Shown: positions 48,607 to 60,806 of the stretch, one piece after another | How positions within the stretch are numbered: the first letter of the stretch is position 1 | Layout of the letters: every line of letters starts with the position of its first letter | From: Globicephala melas | Taxonomy: Eukaryota; Chordata; Mammalia; Artiodactyla; Delphinidae | Length of the DNA: 64,000 nt | NCBI RefSeq assembly: GCF_963455315.2 | Contig: NC_083314.1 | Coordinates: 27,138,013-27,202,012 of the forward strand | Direction: 5' to 3' | Made by a program: the position numbers and the translations under genes | Notes under the pieces: generated by a model | Seen by the model: the letters and a program-made list of their open reading frames with translations, nothing else | The model's database searches: none | Told to the model about the DNA's origin: nothing

Positions 48607-48651
<45 letters not shown>
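48607..48651 (+). repeat. (GGC)15 trinucleotide repeat in the start of intron 1
   Basis: About 15 uninterrupted GGC units, 0.7 kb past the exon 1 donor. On the + strand they lie in a short frame (ATG at 48569, stop just after 48721) that would read as a polyalanine tract, but no splice or transcript evidence supports translation. Pure GGC runs of this kind are often length-polymorphic. Confidence 0.85.
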
Positions 48652-50025
48652 TCTGGCTGCAAGTAAACAAACCAGCCTCTTCCTCGTCCACCTTCTCCTG
48701 CGCATCGGTCTGCATCAGCCATGATGCTAGTGGGGCCCTTCTGAGCCCAAAGTTGAAGCGGAGCTGGTTGCTGTGTTCACCCTGACTCCTAGGCGGGGTC
48801 ACCCCTTGTTTGGGATTTCCCGGGAATCTACAGTTAGGCTAGATTGAATTTCTTTGGGGCCCTGTTTTCAATACCGGTATTTACTGTTTGTCTTCTGAAA
48901 GCAGAGGAAATGTTTACCCATAAGTCAAGGCTGACATACTCACGTTTCTTCCATCAAATAATGTTATGAAAATAAAACCAACACGTTTCACCAGTGTGGT
49001 AATTGGTTGAAAGCCCAGTAGTTTGTAATGGATAACGTTTCCAAGTAGAAATTCAACAGTGAAACCCAGGTATCTATATTAATTACTGGTGTCAATAAAA
49101 TGTTCACACTTTTTTAGTTCATCATGAAGCTAAAGAATGTGGAATAGTGCCTTTTTTTGTAGTTAATGCGTTGGCAACTGCCTCAAATCATCAATTTAGA
49201 TATATGTTCCATCTTTGGTAAAGCATGGTCATGTAATATCTTTTAGTGGACTGTAAATCATTAGACAACTACTGGGCTTTGTTTTTGATGGAAAGTCACT
49301 AAATTAGGTTATGCATTGTTGGAAAATAGTTGAAAAAGCCAAAGGAGGAAGAATTCCATAAAGATGGTTTAGGAAACTGTGTCTTCAGAACTTGTCATGG
49401 CGAAATATGTGTAAATGAATAGGAATATTACAGGAGGTGGTTGTCTAAAACGTGAAAACATCTTTTATTGGAATATCTACTTATTAGTATTACTAGCTTT
49501 AAGGTGTATGACAGGATGCACAATTATTTGCAAGATAGAAGTCAGGACTGTAGATTTTTTTTCCTTTGCCGATACATAGTCTTGACTTTGAAAGTTCACC
49601 AGTGAGATTGCATCTGAAGACCTGTTTTTTGTTTTTCTCACTAGGGTTTATCCCAATATCTGACTGGTTTGAGCTTTTAATTTTAAAGTGAGGGAAGTGC
49701 ATGTATCACACGAATGAGGCAACATTGGAAGTTAGGTGAATGTAAAGTTTTAGTTTTATGTTTGTACCGTGTATTTGCAGTATGTATTCTTAGAATGTTT
49801 GAAAAATAATGTCTAAAGTAATTCTGCAAAAAATTTTTGAAACTATTATTTGTATTCATTTTGTCTCCTACTTTTAGCCGTTCTGTAATGATTACTTTAG
49901 TGAATTGTTTTCCAACTTAAAATTAATTTTTACTTTGACTCTTAGTTTAAGTTGTGTATGTCAGAATATTGCTTTGGATGTTTTTGTTTATGTAACTTAA
50001 ATGGCTGTAAAATATTTTAAATAAG

Positions 50026-50095
50026 ATTTCATTCATTCATTCATTCAACAAATATTAGAGTGTGAACTGTGTGGTAGGGACTGATTTGATTAAAA
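50026..50095 (-). repeat. L2-type ancient repeat end
   Basis: CATTCATTCATTCATTCAAC, AAATATTAGAGTGTGAACTG in AKT3 intron 1. Confidence 0.45.
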
Positions 50096-50884
50096 ACTTT
50101 TACTATTTACATTTCATCCAGAAGATCACCACTATCAGACAGTGAATTTATTTTCATAATCACTGCAAATCTAAACATGTTTTCGTTAAACATATGGGAC
50201 ACATGTACTTAGCATAGAGTCTTGTGCAAAGTAAGGATTTAAGGTTTTTTAAACTCTAGCTTTCTATTTAAACATGAGACATTCTTACAAAAAATTCAAT
50301 GGAAATTTTCAACTACTTAGTTTTCTTTAAAAAGAGGAACTGGTTTTACAAATTAATTTTGTGGAAGTTTAGAATTTACTTAAACTTTGCCTATTTTTAT
50401 GAAAAGATGGCTATACTTTCTTTTGTTGTTATATCTTTTAGTACTATAATTCACCCTTGGGAAGATAAGGCAGTTGTTAATGATGTGTTAATTGGATTTT
50501 TAGCATGATTTGATAGGATCTAGTCTTTATAGTGAGATTAAGTTTCAAGCACTAAAAAATATTTAACATAAAAATATATGACTAACATAAGATGCAAGAC
50601 AGAAAAAGAAATCATTTCATTTTGACCAAATCAGTCGTGTAATTTGACTTGCATTTTTATTTTTAAGTTAATATAAATCAATGCACATGATTAATTTTTG
50701 TAGATTTGTGTTAGAGTATTTAAATTATTTAAAATTTCTCTTTTACTCCAGGTTTCAGAGTGCGCATCAGAATTCTAAATGTTCCTTTCGTACACCATGT
50801 ACTTTTCTGTAGTTGCCTGAATCATCTGATGTTAACTTACATGTTTTATCATGGTCTTTTATGTATGATAGAGCTACATTCAAT

Positions 50885-51000
50885 TTAGAGTTAATGCTAG
50901 CCAGTGCCTGATGAGCGCTTGCATGTGCCAGGTACTGTTATATGTGCTTAACGTGTATAAATGCATTTAATCTTCACAATAGCCTGTTACACTTTTGAAA
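50885..51000 (-). repeat. MIR-type fragment
   Basis: GAGCGCTTGCATGTGCCAGG, TACTGTTATATGTGCTTAAC and TTTAATCTTCACAATAGCC, antisense MIR/MIR3 pattern, intron 1. Confidence 0.6.
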
Positions 51001-51839
51001 GTGATTTTCACAGGAGAAAATACTTTTTCTGGCATTGTAAAATTTTGTTTCATTTTAACTTTAGTAATTTTGAAACACTTTTTCTTTCAGTGTTTGTCCT
51101 AACCTGTTTGTACCTATTATTAGAATTCACAATGACAATGCTAAATTTCAATAAACTTGTATAGTATAATTTCCACAGAAATCAAGATAATATAGTAAAA
51201 CATATTGACTGATCCGTAACTTTTCTAAAATTTCATTTCTTTCAAATGCTGAATTAAATGCCACAGATGTTTACATGTTTTATTGTAGCACCATAGTCTT
51301 TGAACATGTTAGATGTAAACATTTCCTTTGCCAGGAAATCTCCAAATGGTAGTCGATAGGTAAATTGGTGTATGCTTCTTGACCTGTAGATTTGGTTTTT
51401 AGTTCTTTTCAGTACTCTGTTTATATTTATTTGTCACCAATTACAGATATTTCACACTTTTAAGTGGGTATATTTTGCTAATATTCAGAGGGAAAAGTAA
51501 AAAAAAATTATTGGAAGAAATCATTGGGAGATTTTCAAATGAGAATTTTTCTTCTCTATGTTAATTGAAAAAGCCTCTGACTATATTTGGGAGTCTAGGG
51601 GATGAGAGGGGGAGGAAGATGGTATTTTTGCCAGTAGTGGAATTTAGTCCAAATTTTGTCTGAGTGGAATTGATGTTTGAATGTTTTATCTTCTCAACTA
51701 TATATTAACCTTTTGAGGACAGGAACTGTGTATAATCAGGATACTATCACCTAAGATGCCATCTATAAGTGAAATAGATACTCAGTAGCTTTAAACTTGA
51801 AGAACCATAAATAAGAGCTATTTAGAGTTCATCTAATGC

Positions 51840-51980
51840 TATACTTTTATTTTTATGGCTAAGGAAACTGAGGCACAGAGAATTAAAGGGCCTTATACAG
51901 CATTAGTCTGGGCCGGGCAGAGTTGGGAATAGGGACCCAAGTTTCTTGTCCTGTCCTGTGCTCTTTCTTATGCACCATTG
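51840..51980 (-). repeat. MIR SINE fragment
   Basis: TATGGCTAAGGAAACTGAGG, CACAGAGAATTAAAGGGCC and GGGAATAGGGACCCAAG, antisense MIR, intron 1. Confidence 0.7.
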
Positions 51981-53710
51981 TAATGAACTTTGTTACAGGA
52001 TTCCATACCTACTGGTTAACTTTCAGTTTAATCAGGAGTAAAATCTGTCAGGCTGATTAATGACATTTGTGTGTGTGTGTATTCTTTTTGTTTTATAATC
52101 AGGGAGGTCCCTGAGTCAGATTTTAGAAGGATTTTACAGGTGTATTGGAAAAATATGGCCAACTGTGCAACTAAGATTGTTTTAGTAGCAACCCTTAACC
52201 TGTCCATGTGTTGTTACATAAGTGCTTTCAAATAGAGACAAGCCACATTTTACATGAGAAATGTAGGGGTGAATTTGTCAGGAGCTTGTTCAGTGGTTTA
52301 GGTGAGCCAGAAGAATCCAATAAGCATTTTCTTAGTTGTTTCAAATTAGAATATTAAATATATCACCCAGCATGAGTTTTTTTTTTTTACTCGATTAATA
52401 ATGGATGTGTTGGTTGAAATGGCATGCAAATGCCCTAAACAGGGGTAGGGAAGAGGGGGGGAAATGCTTTATGGTTTTATATGCATATTTCAAAGTTTAT
52501 AAAGCTGATTTTTAAGAATTGGCAATTTAGAATAACTGATATTTTGTATGAAAGTTAGAAATCTTGCCTTTGCTTATTCAAGTATTTTCCCATAGTGTGA
52601 AACAGTGAAGATATCTATATGGAAAGAGTTGAAAGAAAATCCACAAAGTGTATTGTAGTATGAAGAGAGGAAAGGTATCCAAAGTATAGTTTGTATGGTT
52701 CACTTCCCTATATGATATGTTTTTAGCAGGATAACTCTTAAAAGGACAGACTGGCTTAGAGTTATTTGAAGTGGCGATCAGGTTACCTTGAATTTCCCTT
52801 CCACTCCACTATTTTTCCTTTCCCTCAAATCCTTTTAAAAGTTTCATTAGCCTTATGCATTTATTATGGCATACATTAGTCTCACCTATTTTTTAAAATC
52901 AGTAAATATCATAGAATTACACCATGGTTACCCTTGACCATCATTGTTTTTCAGAGTAGCAACTTTCTATTGTATTTGGATATCAGTTCTTCATTACTTT
53001 AGTTTGGCTAGCGTACCTAAAGTATATAAAAAATGTGGGTGCAGAGCAAGTATATTCTACATAGTATTAATTATAGCCAAATGTATAGTAGTTTATAGAA
53101 GGTTGTATTATAGATTTGTATCATGGCTTTTAACTTAGAAATTAACATACAGGATTTTATTAACCTATGAATTTTGCTCTTTATAAAATAGAATCGCTTG
53201 GGGTGCTTTTTAACTTTATGTCAACTTAACTTTTAGTCTTCTATTATAATTTCGTTTGTGATGCAGTAGTTATATTTAATTTTTAATTTGTTTGAAAACA
53301 TGCTTTACTGGACTTCTGAAATATAATTTTTTACAGAAAAAAATGTTCAGAACTATTCACAAATGTTGTACATGTTTTTCAGAGCTCATATTGTGTTATT
53401 TTGTAGCAAGCATAACAAACTGATAGAAGAAGTAGTTACTTGTCACTAACTTGTTATGGTAACTGTGAGGAAATGTCATCGTTATTGATTGGTTACTGTC
53501 TTCTTAGGTTCAAAATTGTAGATGTTATAGCTACTGCACAAATTTGTTTCAGAGTTAAATGAGAAAATATATGTGAAAGCACTTTGATAACAAAGTATTA
53601 TAGATTTGGAAAAGAGTTTTGAAATACTTAGTTTTGCTTGCCCCCTGTATACTCAATTATAGTTCTTGTCACAGAGTAGATAATCAATACATCTTTATTG
53701 ACTGAATGAA

Positions 53711-53749
53711 CATATATGTGTATATATATATATACATATATATATATAA
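53711..53749. repeat. TA-rich microsatellite
   Basis: (TA)n with ATGTG and CATA interruptions in intron 1. Just upstream, 53655-53710 resembles an L2 end (AGAGTAGATAATCAATAC, TTTATTGACTGAATGAA). Confidence 0.85.
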
Positions 53750-54199
53750 TGTTGCGCGAATGATATTTTAAACAGATGTTTGAAGAACTTTATTGCTTAA
53801 AATTGAATGGTTGGCTGCTGTAAGTAAACAGATATCTTTTAAAAATTCTTAAAAGTATCATGAAGAAAATATCCTATTCTTTCCCTTTTTCCTCTCATAA
53901 TGGATAATTTTGGGCAGTGTTGATGCCTGATTTGTTTGGGAATTGAAACTTGACCATCTCAACAAAAAGTCGAGAAAAAAGGATAATTTTAATGTGTGTT
54001 AGGCATTAAAATTAATAGGAAACATACTTTAATGAATAGGGAAGAATATTTGTTTCAACTTTAATTATTTTTTTGTAGGTGCTTCCATAATGTTTAAGTT
54101 TAGGTTTGTTTTTACCATGGCTTCATACCATTCTCTGTCAACTTACAGTATTAATTTGCTTCGTCTTTATTAGGTATCTAAAGCTGCATCTTTGTTCTT

Positions 54200-54280
54200 T
54201 CACTCATCCATTCATTCATTTATTCCATATTTGTTGAGCATCTCTTATGTGCCAGGCAGCATTAAATTGCTTTACTAAAT
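54200..54280 (-). repeat. L2-type ancient repeat end
   Basis: CACTCATCCATTCATTCATT, TTGTTGAGCATCTCTTATG, TGCCAGGCAGCATTAAATTG in intron 1. Confidence 0.6.
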
Positions 54281-55199
54281 AATAATGCTATTGAATAAGG
54301 TAAAAGATGTGAAAATGTTTTGTAAATTGTAAAATGACATTCAAATGTAATTATTATCATTATCAAATTCTCAATTTTGTATGAAAATACTTATAGTGTA
54401 ACTGCTTTGTGTGAATTATAAATTGAATCTACTAAGAATTTTGTATGAAATTTTTTATAAGAATGGGAAAAATTAGATTACCCAGCAATGAATGTTTAAC
54501 GCAATAGGTTTAAAAGAAAAATATACCAAATTTTCTTTCTTACAGCTCATTGGATAGAACACATTTCTAAAGAAGTTAGGACTGTAGGACTCTACCTTAG
54601 GAAGCAGATTACATGCCTGAAGTACAGCTCATCATTTGGCAGATTAGTGTTTTTAGTAACATGGAAGACTGAGTGGGAGAGTGTATTTGACTTGGTGCAA
54701 GAGTGTTGCCACTGTAGGAAAAGTAGATCAAAGAATATAGTTTACTGCTTGAGAGTCGATAGCATTGGTTCTGTACTAAAGACAGCGTTTATTTCTAGCT
54801 TATTGATCATAATCCTAGAGTAGTATACCTTTGAACGTCTTTTAAATTGTGTTCAAATAATGTATCATTTTAGCCAGAGGTGACCCGAGCAATTTTAAAG
54901 CTGAAAATTATGAATATGGGTGGAATTTGGTAACATTTTAAGATGCAAAATGGATAAAGCCATCTCTGTAGTACCTGGTTCACTGGCCCTATTGAAGATG
55001 ATAAATTTTGTCCTGTTGATTTAATATACATTTAAAAAGTTTAAATGTTTAGGCACTGATAAACATCTTTATCTAAAAAACTAGTTTTTGGAAACAGTTT
55101 CTTTATAAAATAGAATTCATTGATTTTGGGTTGATCTGAATATTTCAATATATCGTTTTGTCTTGAAGAGGCAGTGCTAGTGGAAAGTGTGTACCTGTT

Positions 55200-55320
55200 T
55201 TTGTGGTCTTGATTCTCTTATAAAGTAGCTGTATGACATTGGGCAAGTCACTTACCTGTCTTGATTTCTGTTTCCTCAACTGTAAAATGAGGGTCCCTTC
55301 TAGCTTTAAGATTCTTTCAG
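55200..55320 (+). repeat. MIR SINE fragment
   Basis: AGCTGTATGACATTGGGC, AAGTCACTTACCTGTCTTG and TTTCCTCAACTGTAAAATGA are MIR core and 3' motifs. Confidence 0.75.
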
Positions 55321-55689
55321 TGAAATGTCCACTTAAAAAAAAAATAGAACCAATTTTGAAAATACTTTTGTTTTTCTAGTGTTTTATATAAGGGTATTAT
55401 AATACAAATTATTTTAATAGGAAAATATTCTGTATATGTTTATTGGATGTGTATTATTTTTTGTTTATTACTAAGTGTTGGTCGCTGATCTCTTACCTTT
55501 CCAATCCCAAGGATATTAAGATACGAATTTTCATTTACCCAGAGTATACAATTTTATAGTCAGAAACCAAGAATGGCTTAATAGATGTGAGGCCTCTTGC
55601 TGTAAGTACTACCAAAGAGAAGGTCTAAGTGCAGTTCTTTTAAAGACTTCATTTTGCACTAGTGTCCCTAATATTTAACTCCCTTTATA

Positions 55690-56022
55690 CAGTTGACTCT
55701 TGACCAGTACTGGGGTGGGTTGCTTCCCTCATCCCAACCCCAGTGTCAGAAATCTGCCTACTGCTATCTCTGTCTCGAAAACAAAGGAATTGGTAAATGA
55801 CTTATCCAAGGGCAGGAAGCTGAAACAGTGTGGATAAAATAAGGATTCAAACTTTAGTTCTTTTGATTCTACATATTGTGGTCTCTAATTGAACACAAAC
55901 TTTTCCCCACACTTAGTTTAAAGATCTGTAAAATGAAAATGCAGGTACTGTATTTATTGAAAAAAAATCCATGTATAAATGGACCTGCACAGTTCAAACC
56001 CATGTTGTTCAAGGGTTAATTG
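55690..56022. mobile_element. Tigger-type MITE in intron 1
   Basis: Ends CAGTTGACTCTTGACCAG and TGTTGTTCAAGGGTTAATTG are worn inverted repeats, flanked by TA (55688-55689, 56023-56024). The same family as the copy at 27867. The middle (about 55770-55890) looks like a foreign MIR-like piece. Confidence 0.7.
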
Positions 56023-57282
56023 TAATTATTTATGTTGTATAAAGAGTTAACTCTTTCAGTTATCTAGCTTCATATTAAGTAGCCAGTTGACCATGTTGAG
56101 TTCTTCAGGAAGTTACATAAATCAAATTAAAATGATGTTTTGATTCTTTACTGGAAGCTTTTTTGTTTTTGTTTTTTGCCTGTTTTTAATGGTGAAATGG
56201 GTCTTGTCTTGAATTATGTGGCCATTTCCTATGGCTGTTTTTCACAGTGTGTTCCCCTGGATTTCAATACATGTTACTAAAGGAAAAAAAAAAGCCCTGT
56301 GTGTTCAAGTAAGTTTAGGATTTGCTGAGATAAATAAGGTTATACATTATATATTTTGTACCTTTAATATGGTAATAGTGTTGTTTCAAGAGAAAGACAT
56401 GGTTTATAGAATTTCGCAAACTTACTTGACCAAATAATTTTTTTTTCTTTTTTTAACCCTCTTTTTCTTCTTATTTTTCTGGAATTTCTCTTCGTATTCT
56501 GTCAAACATATTTTGGGAGAATACACCGAGATTCTAATATTCCTTTTGACTCTGAATGATTTTGAGGACAGTCTTGCTCCAGCCTGTAGTTGCTGCCCTC
56601 AGCCCCATGGCACATGAGTGGGGTGGTCTTCTATTCAGCCACATAAACTTTGTCAGTCTTTTCTTAAGAGAATGGTAGTCTTAATTCCTGACTGCTAAAT
56701 TATTAGGCTCTGTACTTAATTTGCATTGGAAAAAGAACTGTAATTCATTTCAATACTAGCTAGGAAGTCTAACCTTGAACTTATTCCTATGCACTATTTA
56801 TTAAAACCATATTTGAGAAAATAGTATAGTTATATAGTCCATACATCCATTTTTCTGGTTATCTGAAATTTATGCCTGGGTTCCTGGGTCACGTTTTTTG
56901 GTTCCTTTCTGTGGAAATGCTTTAATTCAATTTTATCTTGGCACTTTCCTTTTTAGCTTGAGAGGGACAATAAGAAATAGCCAGTAAAGCTCATATATAT
57001 TGCTGTATATATGTGAGGATATTTTTGAGGGCTTTTGTTTATTACACTACAAGGTATCTTATGAAGACCTATGGGTTAAATTTCAGATTTTTGTCCTAGA
57101 ACAATTGTTTCCTTCTGAACAACTTCTTTTTTTCTTTTTTAAAATATTTATGGATACTGTAAATATTGAAACTGATTGTATTTCCTTATTTGTATTGCTT
57201 CCTGAAAGCTTCAAGTTAAATTTGTGGTCCACCTTTCACAAATATGTAGATTTTTACTCTGGCTTCTTTTTATCTTAAGTCA

Positions 57283-57430
57283 ATAAGAATGCAGGCTCTG
57301 GAATCAGGTAGATTGGGTTCAGATCTTGGTGCCATCATTCATTAGCTGTGTTGAAATCAGGCAAGCCACTTAATCTCTGAGCCTCAGTTTTCCCATCTAT
57401 GAAATGGAGTTAATTGTATAATAGATGTAA
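57283..57430 (+). repeat. MIR SINE
   Basis: GCAGGCTCTGGAATCAGG, TTGGGTTCAGATCTTGG, AGGCAAGCCACTTAATCTC and GTTTTCCCATCTATGAAATG: a well-kept MIR about 0.65 kb before AKT3 exon 2. Confidence 0.8.
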
Positions 57431-58081
57431 GCACCTGTAATAGTTCTTGACATGTCCTGAATACTCCATACTTTTTCCCACTTTCATATTCCCTTTGTTT
57501 CACTCCATCTACTTTAAAAAATAATTGATTTTATATGATTTATAATATTTTATTTATTGTAATCTACCTAAAATATTTCTTGGAACAAGGCAGAGTAAGC
57601 ATACATAAATGTTGGTTACTTAGCACATTGTTTTTTACATAAAATCCAGCAATTAAAAACATTCACAATTGCTTTGCCATACTATTTCTAAATTTACTGA
57701 GATTTTGAAACTAGACATACATGGAGATTTACTTTTAGTCCACCTCACTTTCATTCTCTTCCCTTTTCACCTCAAACACACATTACCAAGGAAATTTTCT
57801 GTATTATTTGTGTAGGTGTGACAGTGGTTTTCTTAACACATTTTTTTGTTGCAACCTTGTAGGTTAAAAGTTTCACTGTCCTTTGAAGTTCTGTCACAAG
57901 ACCAGGGAAGTGCATTCATTATAAAACTACTTAATAAATAAGTTCCCCAGTTTGAAGAGCTAGACTTTTATGTGAGGTCAGGCCAGTTGAAGACATTTAC
58001 AAAGAATTAGTTGTTTGTTATTGCTGTGTGAGTTGCAAGAATGGAAAAAAAAGAAATTCTTTCTTCAATACTTCCTTCCAG

Positions 58082-58239
58082 GCTGAGTCATCACTAGAGA
58101 GTGGGAAGGGCAGCAGCAGCAGAGAATCCAAACCCCAAAGCTGGTATCACAAAGTACCTTTTCTCCAAGTTGGGGGCTCAGAGGGGCGCCATCATGAGCG
58201 ATGTTACCATTGTGAAAGAAGGTTGGGTTCAGAAGAGGG
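58082..58239 (+). other. AKT3: AKT3 exon 2 (5'UTR end plus start codon)
   Basis: The exon is bounded by a pyrimidine-rich acceptor ending TTCCTTCCAG (AG at 58080-58081) and a near-consensus donor GGG|GTAAGT (GT at 58240-58241). The first 112 bases are untranslated and contain no ATG before the AKT3 start at 58194. The three GCA/GCAG units near 58110-58122 are short and unremarkable. Boundaries come from the splice signals and from agreement with the known AKT3 reading frame; calling it exon 2 assumes the CpG-island exon is the only upstream one. Confidence 0.9.
58194..58239 (+). CDS. AKT3: AKT3, first coding segment (residues 1-15 plus first base of codon 16)
   Basis: AKT3 is a serine/threonine kinase of the PI3K-AKT-mTOR pathway, recruited to membranes through an N-terminal PH domain that binds PIP3. 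The segment encodes MSDVTIVKEGWVQKR and the first base of G16. This is the known AKT3 N terminus: Thr5, Val12 and Gln13 separate it from AKT1 (MSDVAIVKEGWLHKR) and AKT2 (MNEVSVIKEGW). It forms the first beta strand of the PH domain and includes Lys14, a phosphoinositide contact; Glu17, the site of activating E17K changes in the family, falls in the next exon. The start is the first ATG of the exon, has A at -3, and is preceded by an in-frame stop (TAG, 58095-58097). The segment ends in phase 1 at GGG|GTAAGT. The full protein is about 479 residues, so over 95 percent lies outside the window. Confidence 0.96.
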
Positions 58240-58780
58240 GTAAGTGTTCAACAAAACTGAAAATAATATGGTTGGTAAGTGTGCTAACACTAAGTGGTGT
58301 CCTGGAAGTTGATATTTTTTTCTGATGCTGTTAACAAAGTAAACTGTGACATACTGTGTCCACTAAGATAGAAATGATATTTAACATATGTGTTAGGAAT
58401 TTTCTTGTTATTTAGGAATTCTTTGTAATTCTTGATTTTGATCATTTATAATCAAGAAGGTTTGGCTTTCTGGTATGTTGTGTGCATGGATGTTACAGAA
58501 AGTTCATGGTGTATTTTTCTGTATTGTCCACAGATTCTACAATCCAGAGAGGTGTCTTTAGAATGATTTAATATCTAGAAAAGTATCTAACTTGTATGCA
58601 TTTAAAGACATGTAAATATATAAATAAAAGTATTCAATTATACTGAGCCAGTTTGGGCGGTGGCAGGGAAAGGGCTTAAAGTAGTAAAAAGGAAGGATTC
58701 ACTCATAAACTCACGGATTCAGTAATCCCATAGTTAGATAAGTAAAGTCCTAAAGTAAAAGACCGTATGAGGAAAGGGAT

Positions 58781-58782
58781 TG

Positions 58783-58812
<30 letters not shown>
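58781..58812. repeat. (TG)n microsatellite
   Basis: TG run ending in TATGTATG, intron 2. Confidence 0.9.
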
Positions 58813-58813
<1 letters not shown>

Positions 58814-59276
58814 TTAATTTCATATTTTAATTTTTCATGATCTACTTTTATTATTCCTTGTTAATAAGAAATAATTATTATTTCTTAAAGTTATTTAAAT
58901 ACTTTAGATAAATAATTCAAATGCATTATTATTTTTTAATACTAAAGGAACTCTTCAATGTAAAGCTTAGTTTATGCTCCATGAGATCACCTGCTTATGT
59001 AGTCAGTGTGTTTATTAGAAATCTAGACTAGAGTTTAGATTAGTTGCCAGGCAACTACTGTTTATCCACATGGCCAAATTCAGTAGGATGAAGATGGCTA
59101 CATTCTCAGAGCTTTTAAGTTCTCATATATCTATTTTCTGGTTAAAAGTTACCTCTTAATAATTTAGTGATTTTTAATATTCTTTGAAGTTCTGTAGTTA
59201 ATACTTAGGCTAAAAAGCTGTTGTCAATAGTTAAATATGATTATGTGTTAATGAGTTTTTAAAAATCGGCCTTATT

Positions 59277-59483
59277 GGGCTTCCCTGGTGGCGCAGTGGT
59301 TGAGAGTCCGCCTGCCAATGCAGGGGACACAGGTTCGTGCCCCGGTCAGGAAAGATCCCACATGCTGCGGAGTGGCTGGGCCTGTGAGCCATGGCCGCTG
59401 AGCCTGCGCGTCCGGAGCCTGTGCTCCGCAACGGGAGAGGCCACAGCAGTGAGAGGCCCGTGTACCGCAAAAAAAAAAAAAAA
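59277..59483 (+). mobile_element. CHR-1 SINE (sense to AKT3)
   Basis: Full copy in intron 2. The 15-bp TSD AAAATCGGCCTTATT / AAAATTGGCCTTATT (59262-59276, 59484-59498) has one mismatch. It sits at the 3' end of an antisense L1. Confidence 0.95.
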
Positions 59484-59498
59484 AAAATTGGCCTTATT

Positions 59499-60110
59499 GA
59501 GTTGTAATTTACGTACAATAAAATTCACCAATTTTAATCCACCAATTTTTACTTTGATGAATTTTGCTAAATTTATACACTAGTGTAACAAACCCTAAAA
59601 TCATGATATAGAATATTTCTATCATCCCAGCAAGTTCCCTCATTCCCCTGCACAGTCAGTCCTCTTCCCTGAACTCTGGCAACCACTGATTTGCTGTTAC
59701 TATAATTCTGCTTTTCTAGAATTTCATATAAGTAGGATCATACAATATGTAGTCCTTTGTGTCTGGTTACTTTCACATGGCATAATACTTTAAAGATCCA
59801 TCTATGTTGTTGTATATATCATTAGTTTGTTCCTTTTTCTTGTTGAGTGGTATTCCACTATCTGGCCATACCACAATTTACCTGTTTACTAGTTGGTGCA
59901 CACTTGGGTTGTTTCTAGTTTTTGGCTGTTATGAATAAAGCTGCTGTGATCATTTGAGTGCACGTCTTTGTGTGATATGTTTTCATTTTTCTTGGGTATT
60001 AACCTAAGAATGAGATTACTGAGTCATATGGTAAGTGTATGTTTAACTCTATAAAAACTGCTAAACTGTTTTCCAAAGTGGCTGTTCGTACTGTTGTTTA
60101 ATTTTTCTCA
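59499..60110 (-). mobile_element. Old antisense L1 fragment
   Basis: GAGTTGTAATTTACGTAC, CCACTGATTTGCTGTTAC, CACATGGCATAATACTTTAA, GAATAAAGCTGCTGTGATC and CTGTTTTCCAAAGTGGCTG are the complement of a worn L1 3' region. Confidence 0.8.
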
Positions 60111-60272
60111 TGTTATTCTCATATTATACATTTGGAAAGCATTTTCACATTTCAGTGCTGTATAGAAGTTATTTAAAAAAATTTTTAACTTGTCCATTAC
60201 ATTTATATTATTTTTCCTATTTTGTTGGGGGGGCTGGCAAATAACTTAAACCTTTTGGAGTTTTACTTTATT

Positions 60273-60480
60273 TATTTATTTATTTTTTTGCGGTACGCGG
60301 GCCTCTCATTGTTGTGGCCTCTCCCGTTGCTGAGTACAGGCTCAGGACGCGCAGGCTCAGCAGCCATGGCTCACGGGCCCAGCTGCTCCGCGGCATGTGG
60401 GATCTCCCGGACTGGGGCATGAACCCGTGTCCCCTGCATCGGCAGGTGGACTCTTAACCACTGCACCACCAGGGAAGCCC
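60273..60480 (-). mobile_element. CHR-1 SINE (antisense to AKT3)
   Basis: Left tail TTTATTTATTTTTTT, right end CACCACCAGGGAAGCCC. Exact 15-bp TSD GAGTTTTACTTTATT (60258-60272 and 60481-60495). A MIR tail (TTGTGAGGATTAAATGAGAT) follows at about 60500-60600. Confidence 0.96.
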
Positions 60481-60766
60481 GAGTTTTACTTTATTAATCT
60501 CAAAAATTTGCTCTCACAAGACTGTTGTGAGGATTAAATGAGATAGTGGGTGTGGATGTGTTTTGGCAGTTCTAACACAAATGTAAGCTATTACTATCAC
60601 CACATTTTTTCAAGGGTTTTGGGTGGTTCTTGAGTCTTATTTAATTAATTGTGTCTTGTTTGAAATACCAAAATAGAAGTTTGGTGTATAGTGCATGGAA
60701 TATAGAAAAATGAAAAAGAATTTCTCAGTGTTTTTCCTGAATTGTTTAGTGAATGGGGATTGTAAT

Positions 60767-60768
<2 letters not shown>

Positions 60769-60804
<36 letters not shown>
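60769..60804. repeat. (GT)n microsatellite
   Basis: Uninterrupted GT run of about 36 bases in intron 2. Confidence 0.92.

Positions 60805-60806
<2 letters not shown>

Larger units (their letters stand above)
47886..58081 (+). other. AKT3: AKT3 intron 1
   Basis: It runs from GTAACA (47886) to TTCCTTCCAG (58081). After the CpG-rich first 0.8 kb it is ordinary AT-rich sequence. It contains MIR/L2-type fragments (entered separately) and one Tigger-type MITE, but no CHR SINE and no L1 that I can see. No further exon is recognisable. Because the 3' splice site is secure but exon 1 is inferred, the left end is the less certain one. Confidence 0.7.

Noticed and set aside
58101..58193. Possible non-AUG (GTG) N-terminal extension of AKT3
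   Set aside because: The frame is open for 31 codons before the ATG, but an in-frame TAG lies at 58095 and all known AKT proteins start at this methionine.
58194..58239. AKT1 or AKT2, or a processed AKT copy
   Set aside because: Residues T5, V12 and Q13 are AKT3-specific, and intact splice sites on both sides rule out a processed copy.
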